Shown piece after piece: positions 45,393 through 54,270 of a stretch of DNA of 64,000 bases. Position numbers and translations under genes: made by a program. Below the pieces are notes generated by a model, which saw only the letters and a list, made by a program, of their open reading frames with translations, did no database searches and was not told the origin of the DNA. How positions within the stretch are numbered: position 1 is the first letter of the stretch; each line of letters begins with the position of its first letter. Source of the DNA: Mycobacterium sp. M26 (GTDB taxonomy: Bacteria > Actinomycetota > Actinomycetes > Mycobacteriales > Mycobacteriaceae); NCBI RefSeq assembly GCF_001494595.1, contig NZ_LN929908.1, positions 806,001 through 870,000 on the forward strand. The letters are read 5' to 3'.

Positions 45393-46387
45393 GCACGGTC
45401 AGCGAGAAGCCGAAGGCGGATCGCGCATCGGCGTGGTTCGCCCGCACCGCGCGCCCGGCCATCCTGGCGGCCAGCCGCTCACACCGGTTGCGGCACAGCG
45501 CCGAACGGATGCCCATCGCCCGGGATGTGGTGCGCCGGTTCGTCCCAGGGGAGTCCGTCGAGGACGCGCTGAGCGCCGTCGCCGTACTGCGCGACACCGG
45601 CCGGATGGTCAGCATCGACTACCTCGGCGAGGACGTCACCGACACCGAGACCGCCGACGCCACGGTGGCGGCCTACCTTGGTCTGCTCGACGCGCTGGCC
45701 GCCGGCTTCGACGCGGGCGGCGCGGTCCGGCCCCTGGAGGTGTCGCTGAAACTGTCCGCGTTGGGCCAGGCCCTGCCCAAGGACGGCGACAAGATCGCCC
45801 ACGAGAACGCCCATGCGATCTGCGAACGCGCCGCGAAGGTGGGCGCGTGGGTGACGGTGGACGCCGAGGACCACACCACCACCGACTCGACACTGTCGAT
45901 CGTGCGGGAACTGCGCACCGACTATCCCTGGCTGGGCACGGTTCTGCAGGCCTACCTGCGGCGCACCGAAGCCGATTGTGCGGAGTTCGCGGCCTCCGGG
46001 GCCCGGATTCGGTTGTGCAAAGGCGCTTATGACGAGCCGGCCGCGGTGGCCTACCGCGATGCCGACGAGGTCAGCGCGTCCTACCTGCGCTGCCTGCGCA
46101 CGCTGATGGCCGGCTCCGGGTATCCCATGGTGGCCTCGCACGATCCGGCGATCATCACCGTCGTGCCCGGCCTGGCCCGCGAATTCGGCCGTGGTGCAGA
46201 CGGATTCGAGTACCAGATGCTCTACGGCATCCGCGATGACGAGCAGCGCCGGCTTGCGGACGACGGCAACCACGTGCGGGTGTACGTGCCGTTCGGCACG
46301 CAGTGGTACGGCTACTTCGTGCGTCGCCTCGCCGAACGGCCGGCCAACCTGATGTTCTTCCTGCGAGCCCTCGCTCACCGGACCTAA
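45389..46387 (+). CDS. putB: Proline dehydrogenase
   Basis: PutB/PruB (Rv1188) is the monofunctional FAD-dependent proline dehydrogenase that makes P5C at the membrane and passes electrons to the quinone pool. The 332-residue TIM-barrel protein has KLSALGQALP, RIRLCKGAYDEPAAVAY and the C-terminal substrate-binding YVPFGTQWYGYFVRRLAERPAN with the paired Arg residues. It starts at ATG 45389, overlapping pruA by four bases. Together they form the proline-to-glutamate operon, with pruC as divergent regulator. Confidence 0.94.
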   Translation: MSTVSEKPKADRASAWFARTARPAILAASRSHRLRHSAERMPIARDVVRRFVPGESVEDALSAVAVLRDTGRMVSIDYLGEDVTDTETADATVAAYLGLLDALAAGFDAGGAVRPLEVSLKLSALGQALPKDGDKIAHENAHAICERAAKVGAWVTVDAEDHTTTDSTLSIVRELRTDYPWLGTVLQAYLRRTEADCAEFAASGARIRLCKGAYDEPAAVAYRDADEVSASYLRCLRTLMAGSGYPMVASHDPAIITVVPGLAREFGRGADGFEYQMLYGIRDDEQRRLADDGNHVRVYVPFGTQWYGYFVRRLAERPANLMFFLRALAHRT

Positions 46388-46460
46388 TCCCCGGGTCGCT
46401 GCGCTCCTGCCCACCGGACCTAACTCCCGGGTCGCTGCGCTCCTGCCCACCGGACCTAAC
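46376..46460 (+). repeat. 36-bp tandem repeat after putB
   Basis: A unit of the form CACCGGACCTAA followed by CCCGGGTCGCTGCGCTCCTGCC occurs at 46376-46411 and 46412-46447, with a third partial copy from 46448. The first copy contains the putB stop (ACC TAA), so the last codons of putB lie in the repeat. The two full copies differ at about two positions. Confidence 0.85.
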
Positions 46461-46596
46461 CCCTGGCTGTCGCGATCCTGTTGCTGTCGTGCTGGATACT
46501 TGGACGTCTGCTCGATAGCAACAGCCTGGGTGACGTCGGTGATCGTCCCCGCAACCGGAGGGACCGCACCTGAGCGCACTGGACGCCGTCACCCTG

Positions 46597-47328
46597 GTGA
46601 TCGCCGGTGTGCTGGGCGGATTGGCCGGCAGTATCGCCGGGTTCGCCTCGGTGGCCACCTATCCCGCGCTGCTGGCCGTCGGCCTGCCCCCGGTCGCGGC
46701 CAACGTCACCAACACCGTGGCCCTGGTGTTCAACGGGATCGGCTCGGCGTGGGGGTCGCGCCCGGAGCTGGCCGGCCAGTGGCGGTGGCTGGCGCGCAGC
46801 GCACCGGTGGCCGCCCTCGGCGGTGGTGTCGGCGCGACGCTGCTGCTGACCACCCCGGCCGACGCCTTCGAGAAGCTGGTGCCGATCCTGCTGGGCGTGG
46901 CGTCGGTGGCGATCGTGATTCCGCGCCGCCCCGGGCCCGCCGGCGGCGCGCGACACCGCGGCGCAGTGGCCGCCGAGCTGCTCGCGATCTTCGGGATCGC
47001 GCTGTACGGCGGCTATTTCGGTGCCGCCGCCGGTGTGCTGTTCCTGGCGATGCTGCTGCACCTCGGCTCAGCCAGCCTGGCCCACGCCAACGCCGCCAAG
47101 AACGTCCTGCTCGGCCTGGCCAACACCGTGGCCGCATTGATCTTCGTGTTCCTGGCGCCGGTGCACTGGCCGCAGATGATCGTGCTGGGACTCGGCGGAC
47201 TGGTCGGCGCCCGGCTGGGACCGATCGTGGTGCGGCATGCCCCGGCGACACCGCTGCGCATTCTGATCGGGGTAGCGGGGCTGATCCTGGCGGTCAGGCT
47301 CGGTCTGCACGCCTATCGGCCGGCGTGA
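46597..47328 (+). CDS. TSUP-family (TauE/SafE) anion permease
   Basis: A 243-residue integral membrane protein with two sets of about four helices and the family-typical GGLAGSIAGFASVATYPALL and GGYFGAAAGVLFLAMLLHLG repeats, as in sulfite/organosulfonate exporters of the TauE/SafE group. The likely substrate is a sulfur-containing or C2 acid anion, but this is inference. The canonical GTG at 46597 has no ribosome binding site. An in-frame CTG at 46570 is seven bases after GGAGGG and would add LSALDAVTL before the first helix, so the true start is probably there. The 3' end overlaps convergent acyltransferase by 35 bases. Confidence 0.85.
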   Translation: MIAGVLGGLAGSIAGFASVATYPALLAVGLPPVAANVTNTVALVFNGIGSAWGSRPELAGQWRWLARSAPVAALGGGVGATLLLTTPADAFEKLVPILLGVASVAIVIPRRPGPAGGARHRGAVAAELLAIFGIALYGGYFGAAAGVLFLAMLLHLGSASLAHANAAKNVLLGLANTVAALIFVFLAPVHWPQMIVLGLGGLVGARLGPIVVRHAPATPLRILIGVAGLILAVRLGLHAYRPA

Positions 47329-48586
47329 GCGCGATCAGCGCCACACCGGCAGCGAAGCACGCCGCGGTCCCGATCGGCAGATGCCCGCCGGGCGCGAACC
47401 CGTCGATCGCGATCTTGGTCAGCGCCGCGGCCACGGCCAGCGTGCCCGCGGACATCAGCACCCACCCCGCCCACGGCGGGATCGGTACCGCGACGGCGGG
47501 CACCGGGGCGGCGAAGAACGCCCGACCCCGCCACAGCAGCAGCAACTCCAGCAGGGCGACCACGGCGAGGATTCCGACCCACGCCAGCCGGAACCACCAC
47601 CAGGCACCGGATCCGAGCTCGGGTTGCGGTAACAGCCCGGTCGGGTAGCCGACGAGCGCGACGATCACCACCGGGACCATGTGCCACAGGTACAGGGCCA
47701 TCACGTTGTCATTGGCGATGGCCAGAAACCGTTGGGCGCGAGCCGAACTCAGTGCACGGTTCACCGCGGGCGCAATCGCCAGCACCAGCCCGGTCTGGGT
47801 GAGCCCGAGCGCGAGCAACGCCAGATTCGGGGGCGAGGTGTTGTTGAGGGTCTGGCCGGGCACCCCGATCATGCTGATCGGGTAGGGCCCGACGGTCACC
47901 AGCAGCACCAGCGCCACTGCCGACACACACGCCAGTGGCACCTCGTGGCGGGCCCGCAACGTGCCGTCCTGCCAGGCGATGCCGAGTTGGTACAGGGCCG
48001 CCCACGGCAGCAGGTAGTTCAGCCAGTCCAGGTACGGCACACCTTCGCCGATGGTCGCCACGTCGACGGCGGCCACCGCGACCACCAGGACCACCGGCAC
48101 CCACAGCCCCCATCGTTGGTGCGCGGCCACCGCCACCGGCGTCAGCGCGATCACCAACACGTAGATGCCCAGGAACCACAGGTGCATGGCGACGGCCCAG
48201 GCGCCGAAGTCCAGTTCGGTGCCGGCCACCCCCGCCGCCGCCAGTGCGGCGACCACGAGCAGCACGATCAGCACGTAGATCGCCGTCGGGCCCAGCGGCC
48301 GGGTCAGTCGGTGCCGGATCCAGGTCTGCCGGGACTGCCCGTCCTCAGCGAGTCGGCGCCACGACACCGCGCTGGCGTAGCCGGCCACCACGAAGAACAC
48401 CGGCACCACCTGGAACAGCCAGGTCAGCCATTGTGTCCAGGGCATTTCCACCAGCGGGTTCTGCCGGTAGAACCCGCCATCGTGATAGGTCAGCGCCGCG
48501 GTGATCCAGTGGCCGATGACGACCATCAGTAGCGCGACGACGCGGTACAGATCGGCGGCGTGGTTGCGGGTGCTCGGCATGGGCAA
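47294..48586 (-). CDS. Membrane acyltransferase 3 family protein
   Basis: A 430-residue protein with about ten helices in the Acyl_transf_3 family, which moves acyl groups onto extracytoplasmic sugars or lipids. The N-terminal helix carries MVVIGHWITAALTYHDGG and the next PVFFVVAGYASAVSWRR; the catalytic His is most likely that of IGHW. It is common for such proteins to decorate glycolipids or peptidoglycan, but no substrate can be inferred here. The gene converges on the TSUP permease and follows a small exported protein by 13 bases in the same direction. Confidence 0.85.
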   Translation of the reverse strand: MPMPSTRNHAADLYRVVALLMVVIGHWITAALTYHDGGFYRQNPLVEMPWTQWLTWLFQVVPVFFVVAGYASAVSWRRLAEDGQSRQTWIRHRLTRPLGPTAIYVLIVLLVVAALAAAGVAGTELDFGAWAVAMHLWFLGIYVLVIALTPVAVAAHQRWGLWVPVVLVVAVAAVDVATIGEGVPYLDWLNYLLPWAALYQLGIAWQDGTLRARHEVPLACVSAVALVLLVTVGPYPISMIGVPGQTLNNTSPPNLALLALGLTQTGLVLAIAPAVNRALSSARAQRFLAIANDNVMALYLWHMVPVVIVALVGYPTGLLPQPELGSGAWWWFRLAWVGILAVVALLELLLLWRGRAFFAAPVPAVAVPIPPWAGWVLMSAGTLAVAAALTKIAIDGFAPGGHLPIGTAACFAAGVALIALTPADRRADRA

Positions 48587-48599
48587 GGGGTCGTCGGGG

Positions 48600-49103
48600 T
48601 TAGGCCGGTACCGCCACGACCGGCATCACGACACTGCCACGGCACGGGCCCGAGGCGATGTCGGTGTGCCAGGTGCCGCGCAGCGAGCCGTCGGGTTGGG
48701 GCGCGTAGAACGCCCACGACGTGGCCGGGCTCCACTGCTTCTGGTACCCGTCGCCCAGGAAGCAGTCCCAGGCCCAGTCATAGGTGGTGGTCCACTCCGA
48801 GCCGTTCCAGGTGTAGCGGGTCGGTTGCGGGATGGTCGGGTTGCCCGGTGCCGGGCCGTCGACGACGGTGGCCACGCAGGTGCCGCCCGAACAACTCGTC
48901 GACAGGGTGAACGTGGCGCCGAAGTCGTTCTCCTTCTGGCGTGTCGCCGGGCTGGTGCCGGCTTTCTGCGAGGCGTACGTGGTCATCTGGTAGCGCCCGT
49001 TCCACGCCAGCGGCTGGCCATGCGCCGACGCCGGGCTGACCAGGCCTGCCGTGCAGGCGGTCGCCACAGCGACGATCGTGACACCCAACCGGCCGGTCCC
49101 CAT
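48600..49103 (-). CDS. Exported Cys-containing protein, unknown
   Basis: A 167-residue secreted protein from the ATG at 49103, preceded by AGAGGGGAT. The signal peptide is cleaved after SASA near residue 27. The mature domain starts GQPLAWNGRYQMTTYASQKAGTS and has four Cys (STSCSGGTC, AWDCFLG, SGPCRGS) that can form two disulfides, a beta-rich profile and several Trp. A family of such exported proteins with WNG-Y and T-WHT motifs is common in mycobacteria without known function. Probably cotranscribed with the acyltransferase. Confidence 0.75.
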   Translation of the reverse strand: MGTGRLGVTIVAVATACTAGLVSPASAHGQPLAWNGRYQMTTYASQKAGTSPATRQKENDFGATFTLSTSCSGGTCVATVVDGPAPGNPTIPQPTRYTWNGSEWTTTYDWAWDCFLGDGYQKQWSPATSWAFYAPQPDGSLRGTWHTDIASGPCRGSVVMPVVAVPA

Positions 49104-49213
49104 ATCCCCTCTAACGTCGGCTTGTCAGGAACTAGCCTAGGCGTCAGTAATCACCGAACCGGCCCTGCGCCAAGGGCTGTCGGCGCGATCGTGATCCAAC
49201 CCTGACCGGACCG

Positions 49214-49753
49214 TTACCGGCCCTCGGAGAGCAGCAGCAGGGCGTAGGCCGCGATGGACTGGGCGTCGGTGACCTCGCCGGAGCGGATCATCTCCTCGAA
49301 CCGGGCCCGGGTGAACCACGCGAAGTGCATGTCCTGCTCCTCGTGTTCGCGGTCCGGGTCGCCCTCGGTGATCTCGGTGGCCAGGAACACCCAGCCGCGC
49401 TGACTGCTCATCCCCGCGGCGATGTCCAACCGGCCCAGCGGCCGCAGCGAACCCGCGCTCAGGCCGGTCTCCTCGCGCAGTTCGCGCTCCGCCAGTTCGG
49501 TGGGTTCCAACTCGGCACGGTCCGGCGCGGTGCCCTGCGGGAACTCCCAGCGCCGCTCGCCCAGCGGGTACCGGAACTGTTCCACCAGGGCCACCCGGTC
49601 GTCGTCGACGGCGATGATCAGCGCGTAGGTGGGTTTGTCGACGACACCGTAGATGCCGGTGGAGCCGTCCGGCCGTCGAACGACGTCCTCACGCACCGTC
49701 ATCCAGGCGTTGCGGTAGACCTCGCGGGTGGAGATCGCGGTGATGGGCTGCAC
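49214..49753 (-). CDS. Nudix hydrolase, ADP-ribose pyrophosphatase-like
   Basis: A 179-residue Nudix protein with an N-terminal beta domain (REVYRNAWMTVREDVVRRPDGS) and a Nudix helix ending ELAERELREETGL (about 92-104); GMSSQRGWVFLATE follows as in ADP-ribose pyrophosphatases. The Nudix box has one more residue than the standard spacing before REL, so the fit is not exact. Start is a GTG at 49753; on the reverse strand TACCCT ends six bases upstream, giving a leaderless message. Head-to-head with fadD36, 23 bases apart. Confidence 0.88.
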   Translation of the reverse strand: MQPITAISTREVYRNAWMTVREDVVRRPDGSTGIYGVVDKPTYALIIAVDDDRVALVEQFRYPLGERRWEFPQGTAPDRAELEPTELAERELREETGLSAGSLRPLGRLDIAAGMSSQRGWVFLATEITEGDPDREHEEQDMHFAWFTRARFEEMIRSGEVTDAQSIAAYALLLLSEGR

Positions 49754-49759
49754 CGCGCA

Positions 49760-49769
49760 AGGGTAGCCT
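49760..49769. promoter_or_regulatory. Overlapping divergent -10 elements, Nudix/fadD36
   Basis: AGGGTAGCCT gives TAGCCT on the plus strand (49764-49769, seven bases before the fadD36 GTG) and TACCCT on the minus strand (49765-49760, six bases before the Nudix GTG). The two hexamers share the central TA, so RNA polymerase binding in one direction should exclude the other. Confidence 0.5.
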
Positions 49770-49776
49770 CGCTGTC

Positions 49777-51188
49777 GTGCTGCTGGCCTCGCTGAACCCG
49801 GCCGCCGTCGCTGCCGGAGCCGATCTCGGCGACGCGGTGCGCATCGACGGTATGACCCTGTCCCGCAGTGATCTGGTGGGGGCTGCCACCTCCGTCGCCG
49901 AACGGGTGGGTGGGGCCCAGCGGATCGCCATCCTGGCCACCCCGACCGCGCAGACCGTGCTGGCCATCACCGGTTGCCTGATCGCCGGGGTGCCGTTCGT
50001 CCCGGTGCCCGCCGACGTCGGCGTGGCCGAGCGCACCCACATGCTCACCGACTCCGGCGCCCAGGCCTGGCTGGGCGAGGCACCCGCCGACCCGGGTGGC
50101 CTGCCGCACGTGCCGGTGCGGTTGCACGCCCGGTCCTGGCATCGCTACGCCGAGCCGTCGCCGCAGAGCACGGCGATGATCATGTACACCTCGGGAACCA
50201 CCGGCCTGCCCAAGGGTGTGCTGATCAGCCGCGCCGCGGTGGCCGCCGATATCGACGCGCTGGCCCAGGCCTGGCAGTGGAGCCCGGCGGACACGCTGGT
50301 CCACGGTCTTCCGCTGTTCCATGTGCACGGGCTGGTGCTCGGTCTGCTCGGATCGCTGCGGGTGGGAAATCGCTTCGTGCACACCGGGAAACCGACGCCG
50401 GAGAGCTATGCCGCCGCGGGCGGCACGCTGTACTTCGGGGTGCCGACGGTGTGGTCGCGGGTGGTGGCTGACCCGGCTGCGGCCGCCGCACTGTCCTCGG
50501 CACGGCTGCTGGTGTCGGGGTCGGCGGCGCTGCCCGTGCCGGTGTTCGACCGGCTGACCGAACTCACCGGGCATGCCCCCGTCGAACGTTACGGCTCCAC
50601 CGAGTCGCTGATCACCATCTCCACCCGGGCCGACGGGGAGCGCCGGCCGGGGTGGAGATGGTGATCAGCGACTCGGCCGGCGTGCAGACCCGGTTGCGCG
50701 GTGAGGACGGCTCGCCGGTGCCGCACGACGGGGAAACCATTGGCAGCCTTCAGGTTCGGACGCCCACGCTGTTCGACGGCTACCTGAACCGACCGGATGC
50801 CACCGCGGAGGCGTTCGAGGCCGACGGCTGGTACCGCACCGGGGATGCCGCCGTCATCGACGACGGCGGGATGCACCGGATCGTCGGGCGCGAGTCGGTG
50901 GACCTGATCAAGTCCGGCGGCTACCGCATCGGCGCGGGGGAGATCGAGACCGTTTTGCTCGGCCATCCGGGGGTATCCGAGGTGGCGGTCGTCGGCCTGC
51001 CCGACGACGACCTGGGTCAGCGGATCGTGGCCTTCGTGGTCGGTGACGCTGCACCTGATCGGCTGATTGCGTATGTGGCCGAACAGCTTTCGGCGCACAA
51101 GCGGCCGCGCGAGGTGCGGCTGGTCGAGGCGTTGCCGCGCAACGCCATGGGCAAGGTGGTCAAGAAGGAGCTGATGACATGGGGCTGA
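49777..51188 (+). pseudogene. fadD36: Acyl-CoA synthetase FadD36, disrupted
   Basis: The gene encodes an ANL-superfamily acyl-CoA synthetase (Rv1193-like). The first frame (GTG 49777) has the P-loop-like MYTSGTTGLPKGV and YGSTESLITIS and stops at 50664 after residue 295. The remaining motifs (WYRTGDAAVID, GRESVDLIKSGGYRIGAGEIE and the C-terminal Lys in NAMGKVVKKEL) continue in another frame to 51188. Orthologues have about five residues (GWVGLPLAGVQTR type) at the break. Here about 20 bases replace them, giving a +2 shift and a stop. The foreign bases are the exact reverse complement of 50600-50625. As sequenced it is non-functional unless two fragments associate. Confidence 0.85.
50600..50676. 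repeat. 26-bp perfect inverted repeat inside fadD36
   Basis: Arms 50600-50625 and 50651-50676 are exact reverse complements with a 25-base spacer. The left arm encodes the conserved ESLITIST part of fadD36; the right arm occupies the place of the lost conserved codons. The pattern suggests the right arm was copied from the left one. Confidence 0.9.
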
Positions 51189-51526
51189 GGTTCACCGAGA
51201 TCTGCATCGACGCCCACGATATCGATGCGTTGGCGGCGTGGTGGTCGAGTGTGCTGGGCTGGCCGGCCGAGCCGACCGATGACGGTGATGTGGCGTTGCG
51301 GGCCCCGGCCGGCGCAGGCCCGGACTGGCTGTTCATTCCCGTCCCCGATGACAAGGTGGTCAAGAACCGTCTGCACTTCGACTTCACCCCTACCGATCAG
51401 CAGGCTGAAGTCGACCGAGTGGTTGCGCTCGGGGCGCGCCGGATCGACATCGGCCAGGGCGAGCAGAGCTGGGTGGTGCTCGCCGACCCGGAGGGCAACG
51501 AATTCTGCATCCTGGCAGCCGAATAG
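51179..51526 (+). CDS. VOC/glyoxalase-family protein
   Basis: A 115-residue vicinal-oxygen-chelate fold protein starting MGLRFTEICIDAHDIDALAAWWSSVLGW and ending LADPEGNEFCIL, the two diagnostic ends of the family. AAGGAG lies eight bases before the ATG at 51179, which overlaps the 3' end of fadD36 by ten bases. Single small VOC proteins of this sort may bind small ligands or metal; no specific role is known. Confidence 0.85.
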   Translation: MGLRFTEICIDAHDIDALAAWWSSVLGWPAEPTDDGDVALRAPAGAGPDWLFIPVPDDKVVKNRLHFDFTPTDQQAEVDRVVALGARRIDIGQGEQSWVVLADPEGNEFCILAAE

Positions 51527-51601
51527 TCGCGGACCCGCCGCTCGAGAGTGCAGTAGTGGACTACCGATAGCGCCACGGCCCTGCCGGCTGACGATTCCGT
51601 T

Positions 51602-52966
51602 GTGGGAGAGTGCGGAATACGCGAAGAGCACGGCACTGTGGGTGAACCTACGTCGGCGCCGCCGCGGGTGCGCCTGCCGAAGCTGGTCCAGGGCGTCGAA
51701 TTCGCGGTGTTTCGGCGCAGGGCGATGCGCCGCTGGATCAAGCGGCACGGGCGCATCTTCGAAATGAACATCCCGTTCTTCGGCCGCTCGGTGGTCGTCT
51801 CCGATCCCGCCCTGATCCGCGCGGTGTGTAGCTCGAGTCCCGAGCAGCTGGCAAATGTGCAGCCCAACGTCGGCAACTGGTTCGGTCCCGGGTCGCTGTT
51901 CGCCCTCGACGGATCCCGTCATCGTGCTCGGCGTCGGCTGCTGGCTCCGGCATTTCACGGCCGAGCTCTGACCCGCCACACCGCCATGATCGAGGACGAG
52001 ACCCTGCGGGAGGTTGCGAACTGGCCGCAGAACGTGGAGTTTCGGACACTGGAACCGATGAGCAGGATCACGCTGAACGTAATTCTGCGTAGCCTCTTCG
52101 GCTCTGATGGCCTGTCGGGCGCCGAGCTGGAAATGTTGCGCGCGACGATTCCGCCGTACGTGCGACTCGGACAGCTTCTGGCGTTCGTTCCCGGGCCGCC
52201 TGCCGTTGTCAGGCGGCACAGTCCCTGGCGCCGGATGGACGCATTTCGTGCGGCGTTCGACCGCGTTGTGTTCGCGCACATCGCGGCAGCCGAAGCCGAT
52301 CCGGCTCTGGACGTGCGGACCGACATCCTGGCGCTGTTGGTGCGCGCCCGGCGCGAGGACGAGGCCGGGGTCTCGTGCGTCGATATCTCCGATGAGCTGT
52401 TGACGCTGATCTGTGCCGGCCACGAAACCACGGCGGCGGCACTGAGCTGGTTGTTCGAACGGCTGCGGCGCCATCCACAGGTACTGGCGGAACTGGTCGA
52501 CGAGGTCGACGCCGGCGGACACCAGCTACGCCGGGCCGCCATCGCCGAGGTGCTGCGATCCCGCACGGTCATCGACGTGGCGGGCCGCCGCGTGATAACT
52601 CCGGACGTCCAACTCGGTGGGTGGCGCGTTGCGCAGGGCGCGACGGTGCTCGTGCGCATCGCCGATCTCCACGACAACGAGGAGGTGTTCGCCCACCCCG
52701 AACGGTATGAGCCGCAGCGGTTCTGCGGCGAACGAGGGTCTGCGGCCGGATTGGCCTTCGGCGGTGGTACGCGGCGCTGTCTCGGGGCCGACTTCGCGAC
52801 GACCGAGATGGATGTCGTGCTGCGCATCGTGCTGCAGAACTTCCGGATCCACACCGACGCGGCTGCTGACGAGAAGTCGTCCTTCCACGGGATCGCCCAT
52901 GTCCCCAAGCGCGGTGGGCGCATCACGGTGAGTCGCAGGGGGGAGCTACTGTGCCGACCCAGCTGA
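51602..52966 (+). CDS. Cytochrome P450, CYP138/CYP135-like
   Basis: A 454-residue P450 with complete motifs: I-helix ICAGHETTAA, K-helix ExxR in AEVLRSR, and the heme loop FGGGTRRCLGADFA. The N-terminal PPRVRLPKLVQGVEFAVFRRRAMRRW and LANVQPNVGNWFGPGSLFALDGSRHRARRRLLAPAFHG are close to mycobacterial CYP138 as remembered. Start may be the GTG at 51602 or the one at 51638 (GEPTSAPPR). The last 16 bases overlap the acyltransferase, so hydroxylation followed by acylation in one pathway is inferred. Substrate unknown; base composition is lower in GC than the neighbours. Confidence 0.88.
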   Translation: MGECGIREEHGTVGEPTSAPPRVRLPKLVQGVEFAVFRRRAMRRWIKRHGRIFEMNIPFFGRSVVVSDPALIRAVCSSSPEQLANVQPNVGNWFGPGSLFALDGSRHRARRRLLAPAFHGRALTRHTAMIEDETLREVANWPQNVEFRTLEPMSRITLNVILRSLFGSDGLSGAELEMLRATIPPYVRLGQLLAFVPGPPAVVRRHSPWRRMDAFRAAFDRVVFAHIAAAEADPALDVRTDILALLVRARREDEAGVSCVDISDELLTLICAGHETTAAALSWLFERLRRHPQVLAELVDEVDAGGHQLRRAAIAEVLRSRTVIDVAGRRVITPDVQLGGWRVAQGATVLVRIADLHDNEEVFAHPERYEPQRFCGERGSAAGLAFGGGTRRCLGADFATTEMDVVLRIVLQNFRIHTDAAADEKSSFHGIAHVPKRGGRITVSRRGELLCRPS

Positions 52967-54270
52967 TCAGACCATCGCAGGCGCGCAAGCTCGACATCCG
53001 CTGCGATGTCGGTGACGCGATCGTGGCGAATCTGGCGACACACATGGTCTTCTTCTTCCGGTGCCACCTCGACGCGACCGCACTGTCCCAGGCACTGTCC
53101 GACGCGCTGACGGCGCTGCCGATCTTCGCGGGCCGGATGACACTGTTCGGTGGGCGAATGGGAATCCGGTGCGCGGGGCAGGGTGTGCCGTTCAGCTCGG
53201 TAGCCTCCGATCGCACGCTCAGCGACGCCCTGGCATCGACCACCAATGACACCGGACTGTGGCTCGTCGACCCGGTGAACGGTCCGCTGGCTCGGTGGGG
53301 ATTGGGTGCGGTGTGTAGGGTCCGGGTCACCCACCTCGCGGACGACGCCACCGCGATCGGCTTCTCATGGCACCACGCCGTCGGCGATCTGCAGACGGTG
53401 ATGCACTTGATGAACGCGTGGTCTGCTGCGGCGGCCGGTAGATCACCGGCCGAGCCGTTGATCGTGGAAAACCGCGCTGCATATCTGCGCGCTTGCCTTC
53501 CGGCCGGCGGCGCACCAGAGCCGGGCGTTCGTTGCCTCGGGGTTGGTGAGACCGTCCGCAGCCTTCGATATCTGACCATGCAGTCGCGCAAGCAGCGCAC
53601 GTTGAGCCTCTACTTCGGCGAATCCGAGATCGCCCGCATGCGTGCTGCCCTCTCGGGCCGGATGTGGCTGTCGGCCAACGACGTTGTGTGCGCAGTTGTC
53701 GCCGAGGCGTTGCTGAAGGCGGACCCGGCAGCAGGTCGCCGCACCCTCGCCATCGTCGTGAATGTGCGCAACCGACTCGGTCTGGATTCGATGCTGGCCG
53801 GAAACCTCATCACGACGCTGAATCGCGAAGTATCACCGGACGACTCGGCATGCTCGATCGCCGAGCGAATTCGCCACGGCGTGAACAACTTTGTCGACCA
53901 CCACTGCGATATCCGGGTCAACCAGGAGTTTCTGGACGCCACCAACGCGTGGCGCGCGGCTCGCTGCGTCTCGACCGCATTCGATCCGGCCTGCTGGAAT
54001 CCGCTTGTCACCAATCTCAGTGGATTCGGCCTGTACCGCATCAGGTTCGGCCAGAGCGTCCCGGCGTATTGCACGATGGTGATGACCTTGCCCGTCGCAG
54101 GCGGCGGTGCGCTGATCGAAGGGGCTGACGGGCACGGCTTGGTCTTCCAGATGTCGCTGCCGCCCAAAGAGTTCGCCGTGGTAGCCAGCCACGCGATGCG
54201 CGAGCACATCCACCGGTTCCGGTGTGCGGACGACGACGTTCCCGACCTGCATCGCGTACTTCACGGCTAA
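52951..54270 (+). CDS. BAHD-like (PF02458 type) acyltransferase
   Basis: A 439-residue CoA-dependent acyltransferase of the condensation/BAHD fold. The catalytic HHxxxD is HHAVGD (residues 141-146). Other BAHD-like parts are the N-terminal half with ALTALPIFAGRMT, the central VVNVRNRLGLDSMLAGNLIT, and at about 352-376 LVTNLSGFGLYRIRFGQSVPAYC, where plant and fungal enzymes have DFGWG; the WG is lost here (FGLYRIRFGQ). The Gly after the Asp in HHxxxDG is Leu. These features set it apart from mycobacterial Pap enzymes. Start is a GTG after GGGGGGAGC. Overlaps the P450 by 16 bases; acylation of a hydroxylated product is inferred. Confidence 0.72.
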   Translation: MPTQLIRPSQARKLDIRCDVGDAIVANLATHMVFFFRCHLDATALSQALSDALTALPIFAGRMTLFGGRMGIRCAGQGVPFSSVASDRTLSDALASTTNDTGLWLVDPVNGPLARWGLGAVCRVRVTHLADDATAIGFSWHHAVGDLQTVMHLMNAWSAAAAGRSPAEPLIVENRAAYLRACLPAGGAPEPGVRCLGVGETVRSLRYLTMQSRKQRTLSLYFGESEIARMRAALSGRMWLSANDVVCAVVAEALLKADPAAGRRTLAIVVNVRNRLGLDSMLAGNLITTLNREVSPDDSACSIAERIRHGVNNFVDHHCDIRVNQEFLDATNAWRAARCVSTAFDPACWNPLVTNLSGFGLYRIRFGQSVPAYCTMVMTLPVAGGGALIEGADGHGLVFQMSLPPKEFAVVASHAMREHIHRFRCADDDVPDLHRVLHG

